Part shown: positions 1 through 12,900 of the stretch, piece by piece
Numbering within the stretch: position 1 is the first letter of the stretch
How the letters are laid out: the number at the start of each line of letters is the position of its first letter
NCBI GenBank assembly: GCA_022457155.1
Contig: JAJGOT010000318.1
Span: 591,001 to 655,000 of the forward strand
DNA: 64,000 bases
DNA from: Cladopsammia gracilis
Lineage: Eukaryota; Cnidaria; Anthozoa; Scleractinia; Dendrophylliidae
Direction of reading: 5' to 3'
Made by a program: the position numbers and the translations under genes
The notes under the pieces: model-generated
Told to the model about the DNA's origin: nothing
Databases searched by the model: none
What the model saw: only the letters and a program-made list of their open reading frames with translations

Positions 1-62
1 CCCGGTCAGTCTGAAATTTCAGCCCGGTCAGTCTGAAATCTCAGCCCGGTCAGTCTGAAATT
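1..62. repeat. Tandem 22-bp repeat
   Basis: Almost three copies of a unit of about 22 bases built on CCCGGTCAGTCTGAAAT occupy the left edge of the window. The array is cut by the window start, so its full length is unknown. No coding sense is visible. Confidence 0.75.
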
Positions 63-284
63 CGCCATGTAATCGGCCCCTTAGTTTAAAAGCCCTCTCT
101 TATTCTTATTTAAGTTATTAAAGCTTTTAAAGCTCAAGTAATTAATCTTTAAATTATCTGCTAACACGGGCCATTTAAGCCTCAGGCATTGGCTTCACTT
201 TGTATGATTTGTCGCATTTGATCATTTTTAAGATTTAATAAAAGCATTATCGATACCTCCAACGTATCCAAACATCCAGGGTTG

Positions 285-931
285 TGCCTAAATGCTACCC
301 GCCAGAAGGACAGCCGAGGAGCACTAGTGACGAGTTTCCGAGTCGGGCAGTTTTCGGAAATTCTCGGCAATTCCAATATGGCGGCTGTTCCTCACGGGTC
401 GTCGTGGCAAGTTTCGGGATAACTCGTGTTTTCTCGGCCCTCGGTCACAGCTCGCGTTTCTTCGGAGAAATTGAGCAGCGCTGGAGACGAGAATGTTTCT
501 TACAGTTGTTTTGGCGGTCAACACGATTATAGCTCAATGTGTCGCTCAATGTTGTGATTCAGATGAAGTAGATCTAAACTACTGGTCTTCAACGCGAAGG
601 AAACATGTTTTTGCTCAACTGTTTACATATGATTGAACGGATATATCATCGTTTATAATTTTGTCTCCGGTCGTCCGTTTGTGTTTGTAAGTTTGCACGT
701 CGCCTTCCCGGCACTATTTTTTCCATCACAAAATAAGTTAAGCTTAAGTCTTATTTCAATCTTATAAGCTTCTCTAAATTAAAATTAATTTTGAGCTCAC
801 ACTGCTTCTCAAAGTATATACCATAGATTTTGCTATTATGCGGCTAAATTGTTTCTTGGTTTTAGTGTTATTCGAGGAAGGTATTCGATTATTTCTTTCT
901 GTTTTTTTTTTTCAGAGCTTTTTTGTCAATT
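285..931 (+). promoter_or_regulatory. Probable promoter and 5' leader of the ZU5/Death-domain gene
   Basis: This stretch upstream of the first coding exon is richer in CG dinucleotides than its surroundings. It contains ATGGCGGC at 378-385, the core of a YY1-type element often found at transcription starts of housekeeping genes. A pyrimidine tract ending in cag at 913-915 just before the ATG suggests that the 5' leader may itself be spliced. No TATA box is evident. The assignment rests on position and composition only. Confidence 0.35.
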
Positions 932-999
932 ATGGAAGCGACAGTCAAACACGAATTGACGCTGTTTTTGAACTACAGGATATCTGCAGAATCCTTGGG
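932..999 (+). CDS. Exon 1, start codon
   Basis: The ATG at 932 opens 22 codons ([12 protein letters not shown]...) and ends at the donor GTAGGC. It leaves two bases of a glycine codon that the first base of exon 2 completes. Its helical, charged character matches the opening of CUEDC2-type proteins. Confidence 0.5.
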
Positions 1000-3900
1000 G
1001 TAGGCTGATCTGCTAAAATTACTCTTTTACTTTAAGTCACGTCTATAGTTTGAGGCTGATAACGAAGAAAGATCCTATTATATTCTGCCTGTTCTGGCTC
1101 AGAGAAAGATTGCCATATTTAACCCACTGCATTAATTATGCATAGACTTCTAGTTTAACTGTCACAAAAGCAAAAACAGGCACTGGAACAGGAAAACATT
1201 TGGTGTACTGGTCAAGACTGTCGGTGGTATATCGGTCTTCAGTTAAGTGTCACTGGTATGTTGTTTAAGTATTGTTTATGTTGTTTAAGTATTGCCCACT
1301 CCAGAAACTATTAAAAATACCATAATACTCTTTAAAGTGCAGGTTTGGGTGGTGCTTGATGTAAGCCTCATTTTTCCGATTTCTTTTGTTTTCAGCACGA
1401 ACTGCACGTGCTATGCTTCAACTTCATGGCAATTTGCATACGGTGCACATTTGTATACAAACACACAATCCTAGCGTTTCTATATTATACTCTGAATTCC
1501 ATTGTGCCATTCTAACAAAGGAGACTTGAATAATTACACCCCAGTGAGGATGAGCCTGCACATAAAAGAGTATTATGGTATTTTTCGGGGTGGCCAATTG
1601 GTGGATGATTGGTTGAGTATTATTTATTAAAGTGTCTATTGTGCATAGAGTGGTACATGAATGACCATGAAATTGCTCTTTCATGTTCTTAACAAAATAC
1701 CAAAACAAATTGGATGACGGTGCAGTGGCATTCTCAAACTTGTGTGCATGTTATTGTCAAAACCTCAAGTTCTCAACCTTGTGCACCAAAGCCAGAATTC
1801 TTTTTCATGTTTGACTGTGAGGATCATCATTGTTATATTTTGAGTGCAGCTTAAAATAATTAATTAGAGTGCCATGCAGGCTTCTTATGGGACGTTTTAG
1901 TTACTTATTACTAACATGGGATATTTAATTACAGCAGGGGTGTGGAGGTTAATTACACCAGGTGTGCTCAGGGCGTTCTTTTCTCCCTCGCTCCCACCCT
2001 TTGTGGGAGCGAAGTGTTATTTTCTGGTTTTATTATCAAGTTGTTTTTTTTGTATTTCTTAGTTTCATACACTGGAAGTTTAACCTCTTAACCAAAGAAT
2101 GATCTGATGGTTGCCTTGTGTGTGATTTAGTTCTCATTAGCTAGAATTTCCACTTTCTCGCTAACGAGAACTTTCATCTGCAGTCACTATCTGATTATTT
2201 TATACATGTATGTTCAAAACTTTGCTGTTGGCTAAGCACTAATGGGTAGTATCTCGATTCTCAGATACTTTTGTCTGCTTTTGAGATGTCAATATAAAGT
2301 TGTATTGTCGTCTCAAAAACCAGCCTGTGATTGTTTGAAAATTTCCCGCGGCAATTTAATGGGTTCCTTGCGTAGAAAACCAAAATTTAAAATTATTTTC
2401 AAAGGACGGGCAAAAATGTTGATTACTTTGTCAAGTTTGGCAGATAAACAACGCTGTATTCAACGCAACGACCCTTTCTATCGAAAGTTAACGATAAGAT
2501 GGGTTTAAAAGCTGCTTTTGTTCGGTTGAACGGTTTGTTTACATTGAGCTATGCTGTGCGTGTGCTATCACGCCATCATAATTTGAAAAAAAAGTTTTGG
2601 GCTAAAACCATGGCAAGTTTGTGTTATTTACTCATTTCTTCAACGTTTGTAACTTTGAAAAACTGCGAAAAGATGTTCTACACTGTAACAAATTTGTTCT
2701 ATTTCAATGAGCAATTTATAGTGTGAAAAGTCTGTTTTTGAAAATTTTTGCTAAACAAAAATATGATAACGCGTTCAAAACGTTGTGTACGTCAGCTCGT
2801 GACTATTAAGAATTTCAATTCTGATCAGCACAAGTTATCTTCAGTTTTGCTTTCTTTTTGCCCGAAAAACAGTTGAATCGTGATATAAAACTAATTTCGA
2901 TTTTGAGACGGCAATACTGCATTATATTGACGGCGTTGGAAGAAAATATATTCTCCATATTGAGAAGTGAAGCGACTCCTCCCAATACGGAATATATTTT
3001 CTCCCAACTGGCCGTCAGTATAATGCAGTATTGCCGTCTCAAAATCGAAATTAGTTTATAGTATTGCTAATATTATTATATCACATGGTCATAGGTTTGA
3101 TTCATTATTCAAGACTGAATTTTTTCAGGTTTCTTTGCAACCTTGCAACCTGCTTTACATACAAGCATCACTGCAAGGATCATGAATTCTACAGTTTATT
3201 TGTTTCTAGTTCCAGAGGAAAATTACGCAAAAAAGAGATCGAAGATGTCAATGAAGTATGGTAATGAAAGCATGTATCACAAAGATAAAATCTCAAATGA
3301 TCTATAATCTAAGGCCACTTTCCTCTCTCATTGCTAAACTTGTCTTGCATATATACTAACATTTGATCAGTTTAATCATCAACTCAAAGCTTTGAAAATT
3401 ATAATTAGTGTCAGGGCTGTGCTCTACATGTACTAGTGCCCCAGGGGCCTCAGGCTCAGGGTACTTACTTATTGCATAATTTAAGCTTAACCTCCGGGCA
3501 CCCTAAAGCCTTTGGGCTCCCTGTGATTCTTCTTAGAGCACAGCCTTGAGTGTACATGTACACATGTTCATATACATTCTGCTGGCTTTTTGTTTCATAG
3601 CTCCATCGATGACGTTGTTCTTGGTTACATTGTTAGTGTACTGGAGCAACTTGGAGAAGATGAGCAGTTTGATGTTGATGAATTTGCTGATATAATGGCT
3701 GCTTACATCCCAGGCTTTGACACACTTGATAGGTACTGTAAAGCTGATATTGATATTCTTACTGGCATAATTGCCTTCAAGGATGGACGATCTCTTAGTT
3801 TAAAGTGACAGGGATGATTTAATAGTATTTAGGGTTTAACATGGAAGTCCACTTGGTGTGTTTTAAAGTATAAAGAATGAGCATTTAAAGAGCAGAGTTT

Positions 3901-6900
3901 GTGTTATCCAAGTTTACCTACCTGGTTAACAGAATGGCGCCATACAACCTGCAAACCCTACAGGGAAAACCCATAGCTCACTCATTTTCTAGTCAGAATA
4001 CTCCTGATGTTATTTTACTGAAGGTCAATAATCTCTCCAAATGACTGTTTAGTCTGAACACTTAATAATTGAGTAAGTAATAAAAAAAATAAATGAGAAT
4101 TTTGGTGGAAATCCACACAAGTGGCTCCTACTTATAGTATGCTACTTCCTGATTGAATTGGAATTTAGAAATGTTCGTTTTTGTGGAGAGAGGAAAACCG
4201 AAATACCCCCCAATTTTTTATTTTTGATAATATGCATTGCCTGATCAACAACACCATTTGTTTCTTGTTTCATCTACAAAGGGAGGATATTTGTAGCTGG
4301 ATGCTTGACTTAGCAGAGAAGTTAGTGAATACCAGAGCATCAGGTAACTACACTGTATAGTCAAGGTATTCTTAAGGTAAATACACTGTATAATCAAGGT
4401 ATTCTTAAGGTAAATCATCGATTCTGTCCATGGATCCAATGTGTGAAGTTCTGGCCCAACCACAGAGATGCAGTTTGTACACAATGTTGTGGTCCAAATT
4501 TTCTTTGGTTTGAAAATTTTCAAACCAGTTCACATGTAAACTATATGTACTGTAGTTGAAACATTTGTAAACCAAAGAAAAATTTGAACTACAACATCAA
4601 CAATGTACACCACTGTACATACGAATGTTATGCTGTGTATGGTGGCCTAGCATGTATTTGTTGACTACAAAATATTATTGTGACATAGAATTGCTTAGAT
4701 TATATTTGCAATAGTACATTTTGATTTATTATAACGAATTTGTATCCCAATTGTGTCTCTTATGTCAAGAAGGATATCTAAAATGCTTTGGATGTTGATG
4801 ACCAACATTGATGCACAACTGAATTTGGTTTACAAGTGCCCAACTAATTTTTATGCCCATTTGTTTTGAAGCTGGTTAAATCAAAACGAGATATGCCCAA
4901 AATATGAGTAGTGATATTTCCTACCACACCCTGTGGGACCCCCATTTACTAAACATCAACTTATTGACAGATACCAAATTTTAATGCGTATGCATTTTAA
5001 TGCAATTTTTGGCATAGAAATTCGGTGGGACCATTAAATGTGTTACATTGTTCTACATTCCCAGATCACAGTCTCTATTTTAAATTCACTTTTAGATAAC
5101 GGTGGCAGTTTGCCATCCACTTTCAAGGGAAATAGTTCAGACCAGGAATATGCTGTTGAAGACAATCAGACACTAGATAACTCTTTGGATAGGCATGGTT
5201 CATGTATGTCCAGTGGCAAACCATTTTCTTCAGTCCACAAATCAACACTTCAAGATCAAGAAACTAGTTTTGACAAGTTTGAAAATATAGATCAGGGAAG
5301 AAGAGACGATGAAAGGTACATGTACATACTAAAAGATAGAAACCACAGTGTCAGTAGTATGTTATGTCAGGGTTTTCCCCAGGATTTTGGGAACGCCAGG
5401 GGGGTATTCTGACTTGCATCAAATGGTCGTGTGAGAATGGCCTTTTGCTGAAGTCCAAAATATCTTCAAGCATGGTGGTATCATTTTTAAGCCTGGGGGC
5501 TTTCAATTTTTTTAAAATCAAGCCAGGGGGCCCGCCTGGCTTGAAAGGGCTGAGGAGAACACTGTATGTGAGGAACCATCCATTTTTTCCACTATTAAAG
5601 ATGGTGGTTTACATACATACATACATACACATACCTACCTACATACCTACATACATACATACATACATACATACATACATACATACGTACGTACGTACGT
5701 ACGTACGTACATACGTACGTACATACATACATACATACATACATACATAAGCTTTATTTTCTCTAGAATTTTAGAGTAGCTTACAGAAGCTAATATTTTC
5801 GAGAAAAAAACAACCAACGCACGCAATTGCCTTGTATTGCCAAGGCAATTGCCGCACGCAATTGCCTTGTATCAAAATAGAAGAGAACTTGGAGCTTAGT
5901 TTTTTCCCCTGGTTTTGTTTGCAGTCGTTTGTTTTTCTCTTGATGATCCATGAAACTGTGAAATCACAAAATGGGACAGCATATCGCCACCATTATTTTA
6001 AAGGAATATTCCCTTGTATCTTGTTTCTTTAGCCTGAGGAGCAAGAACTAGGGTGCAGATCCTGTGTCCTTTTTAAAAACCGATTGGCACAAACGTAGTT
6101 TCATCCAAGCACTTTAAGACTGTGAACTGTTCTTTGATCCTTGTTGTCATATTTTTTAGCTTTCATATATTGTTCATCCATTTTGCTTTTTGTTTTTAAG
6201 ATAGGTGAAATAAAAGTTCGTGTTTTAACAACAATTGATTGTCTGAATGATAAATGATTGCAGAGAAATAGTGACCATTGAAGGTACCTACTGGGCCCTC
6301 AAACAAGAAGCTGTTCACCTTATTTTCCCTGCTAATGCTGTATCTGAGCCCACGACAATAGTGGTCCACAAATGGAAATGCGGCGCTTGTTCACCCCCGC
6401 TTCAGGATCATGAGGCCATTGTCAGCAATGTGATTGAAATATCCACCATTAATGGACAAGGTCTGGAATTTAATGGTGAGGTGAAGCTGTTCCTATCTCA
6501 CAGTGCGCCAGGCCTACAGGGCTACGAGCTGGTAATAAAAAGGCAGATCGACAAGGTGTGCAATGAATGGGAAGACGTAGATGGAACCCAGGACTTACGG
6601 AGTCTTTCAGGTTTAAATATTTCCTCTTTACAAGGCAGACTTTATGTCGAAAGTGGTACGTTTTTCAAAGGCCAATTTTGGCATACTAAATGCTGCCTAC
6701 GCATGTAGTATCCTATTTATATTGGGCTTGTTTTCCTGTGTAGGAATGGTGGTGTAGTAGTTAGCGCTCAGGACTTGCGATCTAAAGGTCGGTGGTTCGA
6801 ACCTTGCATAATGACAAATTGTCTCAGATAAAATTTGCACATGGAGATCATTTTTTGAATGAAATAAGGAATAAATTTCCTTTATCTAATTACCCTCGGC

Positions 6901-9900
6901 AGTGTTGACATTACAATTTCTAGTGCGGCCGAGCATTAAAAAAAACAATTCAATGAAACAACAAGCTAGGTTAAAAATTCCAACTGGCAGGAGGCAAACC
7001 AGTTGGCTATTTACAAGCGTGGCTGAGGAGTTGAACTCTGCTTTGCCACTCCAGCTAGTGGTCAGGGCGGGTCTTGAATTCGGAGCCTCCAGATTTCAAG
7101 ACCTGCGCCTTAACCACTCGACCACGCTGCAGGGTAAAGAAGCACTGCATATTCATTTCTTATTTATCTATTATATCTATTACAGATATCGGAGATGGTT
7201 GCCCTTCTCCCAATGACATTCCGGACTTCTTCTTTCCTGTTGCTCAAGCTGGCATAACTAAATGCTCGACATACACAGTGGTTTATCGTCTCAAGTCGTC
7301 TCCTCCTTACACCATTACGTCTACTGGTGGTTACTTCAGTCATCCCGACTATCCAGGTGTGTCTGTTACAATCCCTGAGAATGCTGTTGCACCTGAAGCA
7401 AAATTTCCTCTGCAGTTAAAGGTGGGCGTAATTACATAATCTCCGTCTTAGTAGCTAAGTCGAACTGGAGTACGGAAGTTGAAATGCAGGCCAAACCAAC
7501 TGTAAGGTTCTTTTTAAAACTAAAATAATCCCCTGAGAAGGGTAGAACCTGAGTGTATGGTTTCATTTGGTTGACTGACAAGTTCCGTGACTTGGCGATT
7601 GAGATTAAGACCTTATGGAAACTGAAGTCGGTGAAAGTAGTCCCAGTTGTTATTGGAGTATTGGGAACCATCCCCAGAAGATTGGGAGGCAACCTGGAAC
7701 AGATTGGTGTGCGGACAAGATCAGTAACTATCCAAAAGACGGTTTTGTTAGGGACTGCAAGAATCCTCCGAAGAGTCCTTGGGATCTAAGGTGGCTTGTT
7801 GCCACCTGACCAGGGCCAGTGTCATCTCCAGCAATATTGCCGAGTCAATTTGTTATGGAATAATAATAATAAACTCATATAGCGCTATTTTTTTTCAGAG
7901 GCTCAATAGCGCTTTACAATAATTGAAAATACAGGCTACAGCTAAGATCAAATAAAATAAATCAACATAAATGAAAATTCAATAAATAAATATTAATTAA
8001 TGATTATCATAAGCTTGTGAAAAAAGAAGAGTCTTAACTTTAGATTTAAAAATGTTAACAGAGTCGGCGTTCTTAATAAAATCCGGCAGAGAGTTCCAGA
8101 GTGACGGAGCGGCAACAGCAAATGACCGTCCAGCGTTAGTTTTGAGGTTCCATTTAGGTCTGATTAGCAGTTTTTTACTTGAAGAACGAAGAGTTCTTGA
8201 AGGGTGATAATAAGACAGAAGATTTGTAATATAACAAGGAGCTAGTCCATTGAGAGCCTTAAAGGTAATTAGGAGAATCTTAAAGATAATGCGCTGTTCA
8301 ATTGGTAACCAATGAAGTAAATAAAGCGACTAATTTGTGTGGTTTTTGTCCTTAGCATCAAGTAAAACGTTTATAACCAGTTGACGTAGGCAGTGTGCAT
8401 GTTCAATTACATCGGGATGTTGCTCGTCAAAACTCGGTAGATTAATTTGGCCTTTCCTGTTTGCTCAATCGATTTGGCCTTTTATAAGAACTACTCTAAC
8501 TCAGACGCAAATGCGTGACAGTACTTTTTTTTTTTCATTTGTAACACATTTGGTTAGGTGCAAGAAGTTCCAAGTGACGAATTTGAAGGGCAAGATGTGT
8601 TTTTAGGACCTGTACTGCGAATTGTCTGCTCCCAAGTCCATTTTTTAAAGCCCGTCGCAATTCAGTTGCCAGTTTCTCTTCGAGATGAACGCGAAGGAAT
8701 TCCGGATCCCTTAACATGCCGTGTCAGAGTGTTTTTTCTGAGGTCTGATGGTGAACATAAAGAATGGATTGAAATCACTGATGATCTTGCAAGCTTTGAT
8801 GGGACGTTCGTTAGGTTTCAAGTTGAACGCTTCTCTAGGTATGAAAAAAGATGTTATGTTATTTGTAAGGTAGATAGACGGTCCCGTGAAATGTCGTGAA
8901 AGAACTTTTGAAAACTGCAAGGCATTGTAAAGCATCTCTGTTATATTAATTTGAATTTCAAAAAGCTAAATTACTAGACAATTACTTCATGAGAAGCAAA
9001 AAAGGCATTTAAATGTCATCTATTGAGCAGTACTTTACTGTGATGCAGTTTATTATACTATACCAGGTTACTCTAGTTTTTGAATAATTATGTGAATGAC
9101 GACAATGGCCATTAAACTAAAGCACTTTTAATTGCGCCCTTGCCCATAATTTTCGCTAGTGGTTAACGCATTGACCTTTTCAACTGAAGGTCAGTGATTT
9201 GAACCCTGAAATCAGGGTGTGCTACCTGACTTTTCAAACGCTGGATTGGACTCAACTTTTACATTTTCCATTTATAATCTCTTTAAACACCCTCGAGTTG
9301 AATTGTTATGGTGGGCAACGATTTCTAAGCGTAAGTCAATATTCAATTTTGCCATTTCAAGGCTCGTAGTGTCGACTTGGTTAAATATTACTCCAATTTT
9401 TACTTCTTGCAGATATACATTTGGTCTTGATTGTCGCAAAGAAAACTCCAGTGATACTGATTTTCAGCATTACTTGCCCAGGCATGATAGGAAACCTGAT
9501 ATTCTGGCATTCTTCTTCGCTTACTTTCGTCCAGATTGTAAAAAAGATTTGGTCCTCATTTGTAAATGTTGCCCTTGTCACCTCAAATCTGAGGTGGAAA
9601 AAGACCTTGAGAAAAACGACATAACACCCAATATCAATGTAAGTTCGAACAGAAGGATGACACCAGGGCATGACAAGGCATTCGTGTTTGTATCAGGAGG
9701 GATAGAACCAGTTGATGCAAAGGACATGGAGGATCTTTACCTCGTGTAAGTATAGATAACATGAACTACAGAAATCGATCGAACAAGGAACTGAGAAAAA
9801 CGAATAACAGAATCACGTTTTCGATTATTGAGGTGGTAATACAGAGAACATTGTCTATTTTCTGAGCCCATATAACTATTAACTGTCGGGAATCACAGGA

Positions 9901-12900
9901 GCCAACTCGTGATTACGAAGCGCTTTAAATAAAAGATTCTTCACTAAAAATTTCATAGTGGCAAGACGTTATTTGCGGCCGGAAGGTCTTTTTTCACTAA
10001 TTTCATCACTTTCAAACAGCAATTCGGCTTATTTTTAATTAATATCACGCAAAGAAAGTTTTCCTATCTCAATGATTTGATTTGGTCAACGAAATACACT
10101 TGAATTTGTTCTGGGTTTGATTAAACGTGTCGGTACATATGTACTGTTGACGATGATACAATATATTTAACACTTAAACATAAATGCAGGGGGTGGGAAG
10201 ATGAGAGACCCTGGGAACGAGGTTGGGGACTTTCCCCTCAATCAAAGGTCAATTTACTTGACTCCTGTGGCAGCTTTGTTATCTAATGGTATGACATGTA
10301 TATACTTACTAAAATTTCTCTTCTTTTTTTGATAGGGGGTTAAATCAGTAAAATTCTTTAAAATGCTTGTGTTTTAACGACGGTGATGGTGGTCACAAGC
10401 CTTTTATTGTTTCTGAGGAGTTTTCTGATACATGTCACGCAAAAGCTCACAAGCAAAGAATTGCTAAGTATAGAATCTCAACACATTACGTCATCCACTG
10501 ATCACTCTCTTTTTTTAAAATCAACGCGCATCCTGTCACAACATGTTTTTGTAGTCATCGCTTCAAATTGGTATACTTTGAACCTTAAGGTTACGGTGTA
10601 CCTTCAGATCGAAAATTTATCGAATTTTTTTTTTTGGCGTCAAAATAAAGTTTACAGAATGAACTTTCATTCAAAAAAAAATTATCGAAAAATAGTGAAA
10701 ATTGACGGAGAAATGACGGTATAACTTTTGTGGGCGGAGTTTGTTTATGAAGCGATATGTTTTTTTAAGCGCTGTTTTCTCAAAGTTAATTTTTCGCTTG
10801 TTGGGGACACTTTAAAGAGCTACAACGCAAAGGGAATTTGTTCGATTTTCCTCAAATTTGGGCAGAAGCTAGGCTACCATATAATCAACAAAAACGTGTC
10901 GGCGAATTTCTTAATTCCGAAAACTTTTTCGTCAAGATCCATTTCCGTGCGATCATTCCAATTTTTTTTCTCCCTTTTTCGAAAATATTCTGTAACTTTT
11001 CACTGCAATTGAATATGGGAAATCGCCGACACGTTTTTTTAGCGCTTTGTGTCCGGAAATCCGAGAACAAATCAAATTAGCAAAATACAATAATCGCTTT
11101 GAGTTATAGCGTTTTAAAGCTGATTCGGACGTTCGAATTTCGACGTAGTAAAAAATTCGACAATTCATTTTATTACCAAATGGTTTCCATATTTAGATAG
11201 CCAGCTCTATAAGCTTTAATTTGATATTTGGGTTTAGGTATATTAAGTGTAATCTAAAGACGCTAGAGCTGTTATACTGGAGACACCCCCGAAGGTATAC
11301 TGTAACCTTAACAAATGTAAATTAAAAGTTGTTTTTCGGGATTCTTCTGAGTTTAAAAGCGATTTCAAATCGACGTTTTGGCCAGTTTAAATGGCCTTCT
11401 TAAGGAAATTAAGAACATAAAAGTCAATATGGCGGACTGATGTTTTACAAATATAGTCTGATAAAAAGAAAAAGGTTCGAATGCGTCATGCGAGGGCAGC
11501 CTTAAAAGCCTGAAGTTAACGTTTGCAAAACTCGGTGTAAGCTTTCTATTGTTTCACAGAGCAGTCAAATAATTAAAATCTTACTTCATCAGCTCATTCA
11601 GTTTGGGCAAAATGTTTACGGATTAAAGGTATTTAAATGTGAAAAGTTCACTGTACGCTTCAGTTTATTCAAATACACCATGTCAAGCACAAGTGTTTAG
11701 TATCCGTATTGATCCTTTTCACAAAAAAAATGAGATTTATATTAATACATATACCTAGTAGTATTAAGTTCGATACTTAACCTGCGAATACAGCCGCTTC
11801 TCATTGCTCTCGGCTGCTGAGGGCGTTCGTATTCGCAGACTATTCTCGGCTGGGCATATTTTCACTCATTTCTTTGTTGTTTCGATTTCTGTCACCATTT
11901 CCGGCCTACAATATGGTCAACGGATACCTACTGGATATTAATTTTTTATTTATATATTTATTTCTTAACAGGTTTGACAGTGATTCGCCAAGCAAGGCTG
12001 AATACTTGGTTCGTTTTGTTATTGACAAAGGCCTAGCACAAGTGAACTTTCATAGCTCTAGGAAACGCTCAAGGAGAAACTTGTTGTGTAAATTGCACTT
12101 AGAAGTGCCCCCTCTGAGCGTTGATCGTTCGGTAAGTGCCTTACCTGTCTGATTTGAGTGTCGGCATTTTAACATATCAGGGCTTGTGTCGCTAGGAACG
12201 TTTTGATTCAGAACAAAGGGAGCTTATAGACTAATGGCGTTAAGGCATACAGGCATTACATCTAACTTTACTTTAATCATTCGAAGTTGCGAACCTCTCT
12301 GGAAACTGTCAACTATTTTGATTTGTTACTTCGGATCTTAAAGTGTATATGACATAAATTTTTGTTGTTGTTTTTGGTTCTTTGATATGTATTAAAAAAA
12401 TGTTCTGAAATTGAAATGCGTTTTCCGACGCCCATAGTTTTGGGCATCGGAAAACTCTAAGTTTCCCAGTAAAAATGTCCCGGAATCTGGGGACAAGTGT
12501 AGGACGAGAGCCAGGCTCGTGACATCACATGACGTCACTTGATTTGTTTGTTGTGTTAAGACTTAACTCCTGGTATAGTTTTTTTGCTATTTTCTCGTCT
12601 ACAAATCTCCGGTGATTTAATCCGCAAAATGCCCAGTGATTCAGAACTCAGCGATTTATCTGATTCTGCAGAAATTATAGATACGAGCGAAGGTTCGGAA
12701 GAAGAATGGGGAGTCGTAGAAAGCGAAATAACTCCATATCGACGAACCACTCGCTGAAGTTGTAGACCTCCAAGCTGGTGATGGAAACTCCCAGGAAGAA
12801 AAATATCTCGATGGTCTAACTCCTGCCGTTTTAGAGGGGAGATACAAAAGAACTGTGACTGGATTTCTTGGTTAGTAAAGTTATTCAAACTGATGTCCAT

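Noticed and set aside
5364..5750. Plus-strand ORF of 128 codons ending in a Tyr/His/Ile/Thr repeat
   Set aside because: The second half is the translated tetranucleotide repeat and the first half is intron 4.
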